A stretch of 64,000 nucleotides of DNA from Roseateles sp. XES5 (GTDB lineage: Bacteria > Pseudomonadota > Alphaproteobacteria > Rhizobiales > Rhizobiaceae): the NCBI RefSeq assembly GCF_020535545.1, contig NZ_CP084752.1:558001-622000 (forward strand), given 5' to 3'. A program made the translations under genes and the position numbers. The notes under the pieces are model-generated. The model saw only the letters and a list, made by a program, of their open reading frames with translations, did no database searches and was not told where the DNA came from. Of this stretch, positions 53,672 through 62,751 are shown one piece after another; position 1 is the stretch's first letter; each line of letters begins with the position of its first letter.

Positions 53672-54256
53672 ATGACGAAGCGACTGGCGATCGTGCTGAC
53701 CGAAGGCTATGCCGATTGGGAATGCGGGTTGCTGATGGCGACCGCGCGCCACGAATGCGACGCGACGACCGCGGTGCTGACGCCCGGCGGGGCCGACGTC
53801 ACCTCGCTCGGCGGCGTTGCGATCAAATCCGCCGGCGCGGCGGAGGCGGCGAGCCCCGAGGATTTCGACGTGCTGGTGCTGTGCGGCGGCACGATCTGGC
53901 AGTCGGACGCCGTGCCGGACCTTTCGGCCGCGGCCGGCCGGTTCCTCGCCGCCGGCAAGCCGGTCGCGGGCATCTGCGATGCGACGCTGGCGCTCGGCCG
54001 CATGGGCCTGCTCGACGACCGCGCCCATACCGGCAACTATCGCAGCCAGCTGCCGGAGGTCGTGCCCGCCTATCGAGGTCAGGCGCATTATCGTGACCAG
54101 CCGCAGGCCGTCGCCGACCGCAACGTCATCACCGCCTCCGGCGCCGCGCCCGTCACCTTCGCCCGGGAAATCCTCGCCGCCATCGGTCTCGGCTCGCCGG
54201 AACTGCTGGATTATCTGCGCGTCTATGGCGACGAGCACAAGGCGGCGCAGGGCTGA
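53672..54256 (+). CDS. DJ-1/PfpI family protein
   Basis: A 194-aa protein with the DJ-1/PfpI fold: LAIVLTEGYADWE with the conserved glutamate, VLCGGTIW, and nucleophile Cys102 in VAGICDATLALGRMGLL. Members act as glyoxalases, proteases or stress chaperones; it resembles the YdeA/PfpI-like putative amidotransferases. AGGAG lies before ATG 53672. It is convergent with the cytochrome gene. Confidence 0.9.
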   Translation: MTKRLAIVLTEGYADWECGLLMATARHECDATTAVLTPGGADVTSLGGVAIKSAGAAEAASPEDFDVLVLCGGTIWQSDAVPDLSAAAGRFLAAGKPVAGICDATLALGRMGLLDDRAHTGNYRSQLPEVVPAYRGQAHYRDQPQAVADRNVITASGAAPVTFAREILAAIGLGSPELLDYLRVYGDEHKAAQG

Positions 54257-54340
54257 CGCCGGCGGGACGAACGACCCGCCGTGGCGGAAAGGCAGGAGCG
54301 CTTGCCTTTCCCTCGTTCCTTCATCGGCGGCCCGCCGGCC

Positions 54341-55249
54341 TCAATGCGCCGGGATCGCCTTCAGATAGGCGGCCATCGCCTCGCGGTCTTCCTTCGGCAG
54401 TTGCGCCATGTTCTTCTGCACGGAGACCATCGCCCCGCCGACGCTGTCGAAATCCGGGGTGAAGCCGGTTTCCAGATAGTTGACGATGTCGCCGGCGCTC
54501 CAGCTGCCGAAACCGCCCTCGGCCGGCGTGATGTTGGGGATGCGTCCCTCGCCTTCCGGGTTCGGCCCGCCGGCAAGCCACAGGTCGGTCTTCAGGCCGC
54601 CCAGCATGTCGCGCGGCGTGTGGCATTCGCCGCAATGCCCCGGCCCTTCGACGAGGTACTGGCCCCGCGTCACCGTTTCGTCGGCATTGGCCAGCGTCAC
54701 GCGCGGCGCTTCGTTGAGGTAGAGGAGCTTCCAGCCGCCGAGCGACAGGCGAATGTTGAAGGGGAACGGCAGGTCGTGCTCCTGCGCGACATTTGTGCTC
54801 TTCGGCAGCGTCTTCAGGTAGCCGTAGAGGTCATTGATGTCCTTCACCGTCATGCGCGCATAGGAGGCGTAGGGGAACGAGGGATAGAGGTGTTCGCCAT
54901 CCTTGCCCGTGCCGCGCTTCATGGCGTCGCCGAATTCGGCGAGCGACCACGCGCCGATGCCCGCCGTCTCGTCCGGCGAAATGTTGGGCGCATAGAAGGT
55001 GCCGAAGGGGCTCTTCAGCCCGAGGCCGCCGGCCAGCACCAGCTTCTGGTCATCCGCCGCGCCGGGCGCGGCGTGGCAGCTGGAACAGCCGCCGGCATGG
55101 AAGATGCGCTCGCCGTTCGCAAGGTCCGGCTCGCCCGCCGCCGCCCAGGTCTCGGCCGGCAGCCGTTCGGGCCGCGTGATCCAGAGAAAGGCGCCCGCAC
55201 CGACGACGCCGATGAGGACGATGCCGCCAAGAAGTTTCTTCAGTCCCAT
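54341..55249 (-). CDS. Exported dihaem cytochrome c
   Basis: The 302-aa protein has an N-terminal membrane anchor (residues 5-24) and two CXXCH haem sites: CSSCH at 55-59 and CGECH at 206-210, with methionine ligands nearby (ARMTVKDI and MVSVQKNM are candidates). It resembles the cytochrome subunits that accept electrons from periplasmic dehydrogenases. Assembly would need the ccm genes also in this window. The second cytochrome gene lies upstream in the same direction. Confidence 0.9.
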   Translation of the reverse strand: MGLKKLLGGIVLIGVVGAGAFLWITRPERLPAETWAAAGEPDLANGERIFHAGGCSSCHAAPGAADDQKLVLAGGLGLKSPFGTFYAPNISPDETAGIGAWSLAEFGDAMKRGTGKDGEHLYPSFPYASYARMTVKDINDLYGYLKTLPKSTNVAQEHDLPFPFNIRLSLGGWKLLYLNEAPRVTLANADETVTRGQYLVEGPGHCGECHTPRDMLGGLKTDLWLAGGPNPEGEGRIPNITPAEGGFGSWSAGDIVNYLETGFTPDFDSVGGAMVSVQKNMAQLPKEDREAMAAYLKAIPAH

Positions 55250-55359
55250 CGATCGTCCCTCTCACGGCCTGTCCGCGGCTGCGGCTTCATACGGAAAGCC
55301 GCCGCCCCGGCGGGGCGCCAGGGCGGTCGGCATCTCTTTCGGGGGGAACCGGTCTACCG

Positions 55360-55803
55360 CTACTTCTTTACGCGGTAGACCTCGTGACAGCCGCCGCAAT
55401 TGGGGCCGATGGTGCCGAGCGCGGCGCCCACCGCCGCCTGGTCTGCCGGAAGGCTGGCGAGCGCGGTCTCGGCATCCGTGCCGAGCTTGGCGGCCTTGGC
55501 CTTGAAGTCGTCCATCGCTTCCCAGATCTTCGGGCTCGCCTCGGTCTCGTGGCCCGCTTCGGAGCCGGCCGGGAACTGATCCGGGAAAGCCTTGGCCACT
55601 TCGCTCATCGTGGTCAGCGATGCCTTGACGATTTCCGCATCGTAGGGCTTCTCGCCCTTTGCGATGCCCGCAAGCGCGCCCATGGCGCCGCCCACCTTCT
55701 TCATCATCTCCTGGCGGACGACCTGCGGCTCGTCCGCCGCCACGACGGCGCCGGCGCCAAGGGCCGCAAGCGCGGCCGCAACGGCCAAAGTCCTGAACTT
55801 CAT
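55360..55803 (-). CDS. Cytochrome c prime-like (class II) exported cytochrome
   Basis: The 147-aa protein from ATG 55803 (GGGAG upstream) has a signal peptide (LAVAAALAALGAGAVVAADE) and one haem site CGGCHEVYR near its C-terminus, the class II arrangement with a four-helix bundle (VRQEMMKKVGGAMGALAGIA). Such proteins bind gases or shuttle electrons in the periplasm. It is 110 bases upstream of the dihaem cytochrome gene, so a shared transcript is likely. Confidence 0.92.
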   Translation of the reverse strand: MKFRTLAVAAALAALGAGAVVAADEPQVVRQEMMKKVGGAMGALAGIAKGEKPYDAEIVKASLTTMSEVAKAFPDQFPAGSEAGHETEASPKIWEAMDDFKAKAAKLGTDAETALASLPADQAAVGAALGTIGPNCGGCHEVYRVKK

Positions 55804-56013
55804 CGACAACTCCCATTGCTGGCGGCCGGTTGATTCCGCGCCGCCGGTTCACGATGCGCGGCCATGATTGCATTTTAGGAAGTCGATGAAAGTAAAATAT
55901 TTTTGATACTCCACACAGAAGACCGACACCAGAAGTTGCATCTTTATCGTTTGTTGATCTTTTGAGGGTCAAATTCGGGGAACGACGGCCGATCGGGCCC
56001 CAAGAGCATGCGC

Positions 56014-57066
56014 ATGTCGAAAACCTTCCTCGATACCCTGTCGGCAGAGCTGCGGCACATGCAGCCGCTCCACGGCCTCATTCTCGCTCACAGCACCGTG
56101 GTGCTCGTCATCGTCGCCTGGCGCGGCGACATCGCCGCCACCGCGCATCAATGGTATGTCGAGCAATTCGCGCCGCTGTATTTCCTCGCGCTCCCGGTCG
56201 CCTATGCGGCAGCGCGCCTGGTGCTCGCGGCATTGCGCGCGCCGGGCATGCGGCTGCCGCGGCGTGACCGCCTGCCTGAACTGCTCGGCCGGGCCACCGG
56301 CGCCGCGATTATCTTCACCGCCCTTCTCCTGTTCCTCGGATCCTTCACCACCTTCAAGACGCTGATGCCGTTCTTCTGGGGCGGTTTTCCGCAGGACCGG
56401 TTCCTGGCCGATCTGGATGCCGCCCTGCATGGCGGCATCGACCCCGGGCCATTCCTCCTCGGCCACCTCGACAATCCGCTCCTCATCGAGGCGCTTCAGT
56501 GGAACTACGCGGCGATCTGGTCGGCGCTGGCCTTCGTTCCCCTGTTCTTCGTCGTGCTGCAGGCGCCCCGCCTTCGCCTGCGCTACTGTCTCAGCTTCGT
56601 GCTCGTCTGGGCGATCCTTGGCAACATCCTTGCCTGCGCCTTTCTGTCCGCGGGTCCCGCCTTCTATGGCGCGGTGACGGGCGACACCGCACGGTTCGGC
56701 CCGCAGATGCAGGCACTGCAGGGCACCCTCTCCTCGGCGTTCCAGGCCTATCTGTGGGATATCCAGCGCCAAAACATCGTCGGGTTCGGCACCGGCATCT
56801 CCGCCTTTCCGAGCGTGCATGTCGGCGTCGCGATGATGAACGCGCTGTTCCTGCGCGACATCAACCGCATCGCGGGTTTCGCCGGCTTCGTCTATGTCGC
56901 CATCGTCGCGCTGAGTTCCGTGCTCTTCGGCTGGCACTATGCCATCGACGGCTACGTCTCCATCCTCGTCGTCACCCTGCTGCACGGTGCGCTGAAGCGC
57001 CTCTTCGACGAAAGGCGGCACGTCACGGCCGAGGACGGGCTCACGCCATCCCCCGCCACACCGTGA
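56014..57066 (+). CDS. PAP2 superfamily membrane phosphatase (inositolphosphotransferase-like)
   Basis: About 350 aa; ATG 56014 is preferred over 56008, two codons earlier. At least six membrane helices. The PAP2_3 motifs are SAFPSVHVGVAMMNALFLRD (histidine nucleophile helper) and LFGWHYAIDGYVSILVV (second histidine and aspartate). Similar enzymes act on lipid phosphates or transfer inositol phosphate. Its 3' end overlaps the convergent LysE-type gene by 26 bases. Confidence 0.88.
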   Translation: MSKTFLDTLSAELRHMQPLHGLILAHSTVVLVIVAWRGDIAATAHQWYVEQFAPLYFLALPVAYAAARLVLAALRAPGMRLPRRDRLPELLGRATGAAIIFTALLLFLGSFTTFKTLMPFFWGGFPQDRFLADLDAALHGGIDPGPFLLGHLDNPLLIEALQWNYAAIWSALAFVPLFFVVLQAPRLRLRYCLSFVLVWAILGNILACAFLSAGPAFYGAVTGDTARFGPQMQALQGTLSSAFQAYLWDIQRQNIVGFGTGISAFPSVHVGVAMMNALFLRDINRIAGFAGFVYVAIVALSSVLFGWHYAIDGYVSILVVTLLHGALKRLFDERRHVTAEDGLTPSPATP

Positions 57067-57670
57067 ACGTGGCAATGGCGAGGAGCAGCACGCCGGCGGC
57101 GCGGCCGATGAGGCGGGTGGCCGCGGGGTTGCCGGTGAGCGCATCGCGGCCGCGCGCCGCGGCAAGCGCCAGCCCGCCATAGACCGCAAGCTGCGTCGCC
57201 CAGATCATCACGAGCATGATGAGCGCCTGCCGCCAGAGCGGGCCGAATTCCGGCCGCAGGAACTGCGGGAACACGGCCAGCATGAAGAGATAGGCCTTCG
57301 GGTTCATCAGGCTGGTCAGCGCGCCCTGGCGGAAGCGCGTCGCCAGCCCGCGCCGGTCGAGTTCGTCGACCGTGTCGACCACGATGGAGCTGCGAAAGAG
57401 CTGCCAACCGATGTAGGCGACATAGAGCGCACCGGCGATCAGCAGCACATCGAAGAGCTTCGGCGCGAAGCTGAGCAGCGCGCCGACACCGAGCGCGGCA
57501 TAGAGCGTGTGCACCAGCCCGCCCGCCATGATGCCGAAGGTCGCAGAGAGGCCCGCCTTGCGCCCGCCCGACAGCGAGCTTGCGAGAACGAAGACCATGT
57601 CCATGCCGGGCACGACGATGATGCCGGTCAGAAGCAGGAAGAAAAGCCAGAGATTTTCGCTGTAGGTCAT
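57041..57670 (-). CDS. LysE family amino-acid exporter
   Basis: The 209-aa protein from ATG 57670 has six predicted membrane helices and LysE-family features: GIIVVPGMDMVFVLASSLSG, GLSATFGIMAGGLVHTLYAA and ALTSLMNPKAYLFMLAVFPQ. The exported amino acid is unknown. It is divergent from a WYL-domain regulator 122 bases away, which may control it. An in-frame GTG six codons upstream is possible. Confidence 0.9.
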   Translation of the reverse strand: MTYSENLWLFFLLLTGIIVVPGMDMVFVLASSLSGGRKAGLSATFGIMAGGLVHTLYAALGVGALLSFAPKLFDVLLIAGALYVAYIGWQLFRSSIVVDTVDELDRRGLATRFRQGALTSLMNPKAYLFMLAVFPQFLRPEFGPLWRQALIMLVMIWATQLAVYGGLALAAARGRDALTGNPAATRLIGRAAGVLLLAIATFTVWRGMA

Positions 57671-57791
57671 GTCAGTATCCAGTGCCACGGGCGGTGCTTG
57701 AGCGCGCCGCCGCGTTATGTTTCAAGTGCTTGATGCCTGCTATAACCAAGGCCAACTGACAGGGATGTGTCAGTAGTGACGGAGACCCTTC

Positions 57792-58490
57792 ATGCGCAAG
57801 GCCTCACGGCTCTTCGAGATCATCCAGATCCTGCGTCTTTCGCGCCAGCCGGTCACGGCCGCCGAGATCGCGGCGCGCCTGGAGGTGTCGGTGCGCACCG
57901 TCTACCGCGATGTGGCGGCCCTGCAGCAGCAGGGCGTGCCCATCGAGGGCGAGGCGGGCGTGGGCTACCGCATGAAGGCCGGCTTCGACCTGCCGCCGCT
58001 GATGTTCACCATCGAGGAGACGGAGGCGGTGGTGCTGGCGCTGGCGCTTCTGGAGCGCACGGGCGATCAGGAACTGAAGGCGGCCGCCCGCCGGGTGGGC
58101 GAGAAGATCGCCGGCGCCGTGCCGCCGCCGCTGCGCCAGACCCTTTCGGCCCGGGCCCTCCATGCCTGGGGCGCCGCGCCGCCCGCCCCTGAGGGCATCG
58201 ACCTTGCCGCCGTGCGCCGGGCGATCCGCGACGAGGAAAAGCTGCGCATCGATTATCGCGACGAATATGGCCGCGCCAGCGAGCGCACCATCCGCCCCAT
58301 CGCCCTCGTCTACTATTCGGAGACCGCCAATATCGTCGCCTGGTGCGAGATGCGCCAGGCGATCCGCAACTTCCGCGCCGACCGGGTGGAGGCCTATGCG
58401 GCGACGGGCAGCCATTTCCGCGGCGAAGGCGACAGGCTGCGGCAGATCTGGATCGCGGGATGGGCCGAGCGGGAGGCGGCAAGAGCCTAG
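57792..58490 (+). CDS. YafY-type transcriptional regulator with WYL domain
   Basis: A 232-aa protein with an N-terminal winged helix-turn-helix (LFEIIQILRLSRQPVTAAEI, then RLEVSVRTVYRDVAALQQQG) and a C-terminal WYL domain (IDYRDEYGRASERTIRPIAL, IVAWCEMRQAIRNFRADRVE). WYL domains sense nucleotides or nucleic acid. It is divergent from the LysE-family gene. A RIME repeat begins at its stop. Confidence 0.92.
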   Translation: MRKASRLFEIIQILRLSRQPVTAAEIAARLEVSVRTVYRDVAALQQQGVPIEGEAGVGYRMKAGFDLPPLMFTIEETEAVVLALALLERTGDQELKAAARRVGEKIAGAVPPPLRQTLSARALHAWGAAPPAPEGIDLAAVRRAIRDEEKLRIDYRDEYGRASERTIRPIALVYYSETANIVAWCEMRQAIRNFRADRVEAYAATGSHFRGEGDRLRQIWIAGWAEREAARA

Positions 58491-58566
58491 AGCATGCTCT
58501 GAATTCTTTTGTTTTCGTTTGTCTTTTCGGGAAAACCGGTTCCCACTTTTCCCTGACAAACTCTAG
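58488..58566. repeat. RIME-like intergenic repeat, copy 2
   Basis: After the YafY-type stop, agagcatgctct is followed by gaattcttttgttttcgttt and the rest of the core ending ctctag, nearly identical to 44161-44225. The outer palindrome is shorter than in copy 1, consistent with a mosaic family. It runs into the toxin gene stop codon. Confidence 0.85.
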
Positions 58567-58871
58567 TCCGGCCAGGCCTCGCCGGGCCAATGGCGCGCCG
58601 TGTGGATGACACGGAGAACGAAGATCGTCTCCTGTCCACCGAGGGTGTCGATGCAATAGGCGAGGACATAGGGAAGCCCGCTCACCGACTTCTCGTAGGT
58701 CCCGGAAACGCGGCCGGGGCGACCGACCGCACGCTCGCCGACAAGGAGAGCCGCCGCGCCGATCCGCTCGGCGACGGAACGGGCCGCCGCGACATCGTCC
58801 CGGGCGATGTGGCGGACCTGCTGCTTCAGGTCTTCAAGCGCCGCGCGCGACCACTGGACGGGCCGTTTCAC
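58563..58871 (-). CDS. RelE/ParE-family toxin
   Basis: A 102-aa protein with the ParE fold signatures WSRAALEDLKQQVRHIARDD near the start, GRPGRVSGTYEKSVSGLPYV in the middle and IFVLRVIHTARHWP at the end. It overlaps the antitoxin gene by 4 bases. ParE toxins inhibit gyrase; RelE toxins cut mRNA; the sequence fits ParE better but the target is not proven. Its stop lies at the edge of a RIME repeat. Confidence 0.88.
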   Translation of the reverse strand: MKRPVQWSRAALEDLKQQVRHIARDDVAAARSVAERIGAAALLVGERAVGRPGRVSGTYEKSVSGLPYVLAYCIDTLGGQETIFVLRVIHTARHWPGEAWPD

Positions 58872-59125
58872 CGTGGCTCGCGCTCGGCCCTATCGATGAC
58901 CAGGGCGAGTTCGGCCATGGCCTCGTCGTGCGAAACGGTCCGCCCGCCTCGGACATCTTCCAGCCCTTCGTTGATGCCCTCGACAATCGCGAGTTCCCGG
59001 GCGACATAGGCGGAAACCGCCTCGGCCGCGAGGAAGGAGCGGCTGCGGCGCGTATCCGCCGCCAGCCGGTCGAGCTTTTCCTTAAGGTCCGCACTGACGC
59101 GGATCGTCATCGTCGTGCTGCTCAT
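58868..59125 (-). CDS. CopG/ribbon-helix-helix antitoxin
   Basis: An 85-aa protein from ATG 59125 (AGGTGA upstream; a GTG three codons earlier is possible). The ribbon-helix-helix region is TMTIRVSADLKEKLDRLAAD and the C-terminal tail should mask the toxin. It is the first gene of the pair and would repress it. The upstream minus-strand sequence repeats ggatgt twice near 59143-59165, a possible operator half-site. Confidence 0.85.
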   Translation of the reverse strand: MSSTTMTIRVSADLKEKLDRLAADTRRSRSFLAAEAVSAYVARELAIVEGINEGLEDVRGGRTVSHDEAMAELALVIDRAEREPR

Positions 59126-59188
59126 GCCCGTCACCTGTGTTGACTTGTGTACATCCTAGCACATCCTGCCCTCGGCCGACAGCGCAAA

Positions 59189-59222
59189 CAAAAACCCCGA
59201 CCGTCGCCGGCCGGGGTTTCTA
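59189..59222 (-). terminator. Rho-independent terminator of sodB
   Basis: On the minus strand aaaccccggcc and ggtcggggttttt form an 11-base stem (one G-U pair) with a T tract, 22 bases after the sodB stop. Confidence 0.85.
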
Positions 59223-59243
59223 AAATTCAGTGCGCCGGAAGGC

Positions 59244-59846
59244 TTACTTCGTGGCGGCTTCGTAGCGCTCCAGGACGTAGTCCCAGTTGATCAGGCTGTC
59301 GACGAAGGCTTCGAGGTACTTCGGGCGGGCGTTGCGGTAGTCGATGTAGTAGGCGTGTTCCCACACGTCCACGCCGAGGATCGGCTCTGCGCCGTGAACC
59401 AGCGGGTTTTCGCCGTTCGGGGTCTTGGAGATGGCGAGCTTGCCGTCCTTGACGGAAAGCCAGGCCCAGCCCGAACCGAACTGCGTGGTGCCGGCAGCAA
59501 CGAAATCGGCCTTGAACTTGTCATAGCCGCCGAGGTCGCTGTCGATCGCCTTCTGCAGGGCGCCCGGCAGGCTCTTGCCGCCGCCGCCCTTCTTCATCCA
59601 CTTCCAGAAATGGACGTGGTTGTAGTGCTGGCCGGCATTGTTGAAGAGACCCTGGTTGGTGCCGTAGGACTTCTTGACGATCTCCTCGAGGGAGAGGTTC
59701 GCAAGGCCTGCTTCCTCCGCCAGCTTGTTGCCGTTGTCGACATAGGCCTTGTGGTGCTTGTCGTGGTGATATTCGAGCGTTTCGCGCGACATGAAGGGCG
59801 CGAGCGCGTCGTAATCGTAGGGAAGCGGCGGAAGTTCAAAAGCCAT
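59244..59846 (-). CDS. sodB: Superoxide dismutase [Fe/Mn]
   Basis: The 200-aa protein starts at ATG 59846; an upstream frame lacks family homology. Metal ligands are in LEYHHDKHHKAYVDN (His27), GQHYNHVHFWKWM (His) and DVWEHAYYIDYRN (Asp and His). No signal peptide, so it is the cytoplasmic enzyme that dismutates superoxide. The metal cannot be fixed from motifs alone. It is monocistronic with its own terminator. Confidence 0.95.
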   Translation of the reverse strand: MAFELPPLPYDYDALAPFMSRETLEYHHDKHHKAYVDNGNKLAEEAGLANLSLEEIVKKSYGTNQGLFNNAGQHYNHVHFWKWMKKGGGGKSLPGALQKAIDSDLGGYDKFKADFVAAGTTQFGSGWAWLSVKDGKLAISKTPNGENPLVHGAEPILGVDVWEHAYYIDYRNARPKYLEAFVDSLINWDYVLERYEAATK

Positions 59847-60109
59847 GGTGGTTTCTCCTCTTTGTTTGCCGCAATTCCGGGTGCAAGGCGGTTTGGGCCT
59901 CCTTGCCGGCATTGCTCTGGCGACGGGATTTTATGAAGGAAATCCGTGAGCGGAACATAGGAGCGGCAACCGGAAGAGGCAACCGTCCGCCTTCCAAATT
60001 TTCCTGACATGCGACAAAATCCTTCCCGTTTCGCATGCCAGATCAAGGGCCCCGGGAACCTGTTTCCCTCCGGGACGTTATGCCCGCCCCTGCCCATACG
60101 GAGCCCTTC

Positions 60110-60502
60110 ATGCGCATCATCCCCCTTGCCGCCCTCGCCCTCTCGCTCGCCGCCCCCATGGCGCATGCCTCCTCGCCGGATGCCTGGGAGGAATTCCGCG
60201 CCGCCGTGGAAAAGAGCTGCCTTGCCAGCCTGCCGGAAGTGCTCGGCACGCCCACCGTCTTCGTCGAGCCGACGGGCTCGGAAAGTTTCGGCATTGCCGC
60301 CGTCGAAGGGCTTTCGCCGGAATCGAAAAGCCAGATCACCTATGTCTGCATCTACGACAAGCAGAAGAAGACCGTCGAGGTCTCGCCGCCCATCGCCGCC
60401 GATCTCCTGCATGTGGTGCGCGAGAGCGAACGCGAGGCGGCCGCCAAGCAGCGCGCAGAGACGGGCGACAACACGACGCAGGACGCGGCGGGGCAGGAAT
60501 AG
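60110..60502 (+). CDS. Exported hypothetical protein (130 aa)
   Basis: ATG 60110 (GGAG upstream) opens a signal peptide (IPLAALALSLAAPMAHASS). The mature part includes EEFRAAVEKSCLASLPEVLG and ITYVCIYDKQKKTVEVSPP with two cysteines, and a charged tail. A longer frame from 60035 is rejected because the signal peptide would be internal. It is convergent with the S41 peptidase gene. Confidence 0.75.
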   Translation: MRIIPLAALALSLAAPMAHASSPDAWEEFRAAVEKSCLASLPEVLGTPTVFVEPTGSESFGIAAVEGLSPESKSQITYVCIYDKQKKTVEVSPPIAADLLHVVRESEREAAAKQRAETGDNTTQDAAGQE

Positions 60503-60529
60503 GCCTATAGGGCCCCTGCCTTTGCGGGC

Positions 60530-61516
60530 CTAGGTCCTGCTGCCGCGCTTCGCCATGGCGATGGCCGTTTCCATGGCGTCCTCGGGCCCTGTCTCGACAT
60601 CCGGGCGGACGCCGACACCTTCCCAGTTGCCGCGGGTCACGGGATTTTCAGCCCGGCCCGTCGGCACGACGACGAAGAGGTCGGAACCGAGATCGTTGAG
60701 CCCGCCCGGATTCGCGCCGCCGCGCGTGACCGCGCCCACCACGGTCGCCCGCCGCAGGGCTTGCAGGTCATAGGCAAATTCCTCGCCTGCCGAATAGGTC
60801 TGCGGACCGACAAGCACATAGACGGGTTTGCCGGCATAGCGCACCGGCGTCGGCGAACTCCAGAACGATTCCGTCCGAAAGGTCGCGGTTCCGCGATTGC
60901 GCCAGATGAGGTCGTTGACATGGACGCGCACGCCCGGATCGAGAAAGAAGCTGACGAGATAGGCGACGGAGGCCGGGTGCCCGCCGCCGTTTTCCCGCAT
61001 GTCGATGATGAGGGCGCGCGTGTCCGACAGGCTGCGCATGGCCGCATCGGCCGCCGGATTGAAGATGTCGGGGGGAACGAACCGCTCCAGATGGATATAG
61101 CCGATATCACCGCCCAGCCGCCTTGCCTCGAAACCGGCATCCTCCGATCCGGCGGGCGCCGGCTGCTTGCCGAAGGGCGAGCCGAAGATCACCCGCACAT
61201 GGCTGTCCTTCGTGACCGCCCGGAGCTGCTCGGTCAGTTGCAATGCGAACCGGGTCGGATCGGTCGCGCCGGCATAGACGTTTTCCGCCAGCGCCTTTTC
61301 CAGCATGTCCGCCGCCATCGCCCCCCTGTCCGGGAATACATAGGCTTCGCGCATTTCCGCGGCGATGCCGCCGATAGTCCTCTTGATCGTCGCCCGATCC
61401 AGCGCCGCACCTTGCGCGGCGGTGGGCGGCACGTCCGCCCTTGCCGCGGACGCGACCACAAGGAGGCTGGTTGCCGCGAGACAAGCGGCCAGGAAGGGGG
61501 AATGGCGGTGCGGCAT
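60530..61516 (-). CDS. S41 family (IRBP-like) peptidase, exported
   Basis: A 328-aa protein with a signal peptide (FLAACLAATSLLVVASAARA) and a tail-specific-protease-like core: LGGDIGYIHLERFVPPDIFN, ALIIDMRENGGGHPASVAYL and the catalytic serine in GPQTYSAGEEFAYDLQALRR. It lacks an evident PDZ domain, like IRBP-type S41 members. It would work in the periplasm. Substrate unknown. Confidence 0.88.
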   Translation of the reverse strand: MPHRHSPFLAACLAATSLLVVASAARADVPPTAAQGAALDRATIKRTIGGIAAEMREAYVFPDRGAMAADMLEKALAENVYAGATDPTRFALQLTEQLRAVTKDSHVRVIFGSPFGKQPAPAGSEDAGFEARRLGGDIGYIHLERFVPPDIFNPAADAAMRSLSDTRALIIDMRENGGGHPASVAYLVSFFLDPGVRVHVNDLIWRNRGTATFRTESFWSSPTPVRYAGKPVYVLVGPQTYSAGEEFAYDLQALRRATVVGAVTRGGANPGGLNDLGSDLFVVVPTGRAENPVTRGNWEGVGVRPDVETGPEDAMETAIAMAKRGSRT

Positions 61517-61689
61517 CGGGCTCTCGCTTGGCGGATCGAAAGCCTATGGCAACCGCCAATTCCGGACGAAACTATGGCGAATGCAACGCCATGCCGGACC
61601 AGGGCCCGCAATGTCCCGGCAGCCATCCGAGGACCGGGGGCTCCCACCGCGGGTGTGAAAACCGGCGGCGGGCAGCTTGCGAGGCCGGA

Positions 61690-62571
61690 TCAGGCGTCGT
61701 TGTTGGAATGCGCCCAGTCGAAATAGAGGTCGCGGGCCTTGGCGGTGACGGGGCCGGGCTGGAGGTCGCGGTCCTCGAGGCGCGTGACCGGCACGACCTT
61801 GGAATAGTTGCCCGAGGTGAAGATCTCGTCGGCCGCCTGGAAATCGGCCACGGTCAGCGTGGTCTCGACCACTTCGAAGCCCGCTTCCTTCAGAAGGCCG
61901 ATGACGCGCGAGCGGGTGATGCCGGCAAGGAAGGTGCGGTTGGCGGCCGGCGTGAAGACGACGCCGTCCTTGACCATGAAGATGTTGGACGAGGCCGTTT
62001 CGGCGACATTGCCCAGCATGTCGCGCACCAGGGCATTGTCGAAGCCGCGCTTCTTCGCCTCCACCAGCATGCGGGCATTGTTGGGATAGAGGCAGCCCGC
62101 CTTGGCGTCGGTCGGCATGCATTCCACCGTCGGGCGGCGGAAGGGCGAGACGGTCAGCGACGAACCGGCCGAGGGCGAGCCCATCGGCGCCTCGAAGAGG
62201 CAGAGCGCGAAGCGGGTCGATTCGGCATCCGGCGCGACGACGCTGAAGGAGCCGTGCTCGGCCCAGTACATCGGCTTGATATAGATCGCCGTCTTGCCGT
62301 CGAACTTCTTGACGCCTTCCCAGGCGAGCCGCTCGATTTCCGCCGCATCGACCGTCGCCTTGAGGCCGAGTGCCTCGGCGGAACGGTTGACGCGCTGGCA
62401 ATGCAGGTCGAGGTCCGGCGCGATGCCGTCGAACCAGCGGGCGCCGTCGAAGACGGTCGAGCCGAGCCACATGGCGTGCGAGGTGGGGCCGATCAGCGGC
62501 GGGTTGCCGGATATCCATTCGCCATCCACGAAGGTCCAGGTGGCGGAGCGCGGTGCGGTATCGACTGGCAT
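61690..62571 (-). CDS. ilvE: Branched-chain amino acid aminotransferase
   Basis: The 293-aa protein starts at ATG 62571 (AGGAG upstream). It has the fold-type IV PLP enzyme signature: LGSTVFDGARWFDGIAPDLD, AIYIKPMYWAEHG, and DAKAGCLYPNNARMLVEAKK containing the PLP lysine, then LGNVAETASSNIFMVKDGVV. It makes or degrades valine, leucine and isoleucine with glutamate. It is a class IV enzyme of the short D-amino-acid-transaminase-like type, so some substrate uncertainty remains. Confidence 0.9.
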   Translation of the reverse strand: MPVDTAPRSATWTFVDGEWISGNPPLIGPTSHAMWLGSTVFDGARWFDGIAPDLDLHCQRVNRSAEALGLKATVDAAEIERLAWEGVKKFDGKTAIYIKPMYWAEHGSFSVVAPDAESTRFALCLFEAPMGSPSAGSSLTVSPFRRPTVECMPTDAKAGCLYPNNARMLVEAKKRGFDNALVRDMLGNVAETASSNIFMVKDGVVFTPAANRTFLAGITRSRVIGLLKEAGFEVVETTLTVADFQAADEIFTSGNYSKVVPVTRLEDRDLQPGPVTAKARDLYFDWAHSNNDA

Positions 62572-62751
62572 GTTCAACTCCTTTTCGCCCATCAGGGGCC
62601 CATCAAGGCCGGGCCGGCGCGGCCGGTCAAGCATGTCGTTGCCTTCGTCCAATGCGCGCCGCTTGTCCATTCAAGATGTTGAATGGGTGTATCAGGTCTT
62701 ATCATGGGTGCCATTCTGGCCGCGCGCAAACGGTCATGCCATAGAAGAGGC

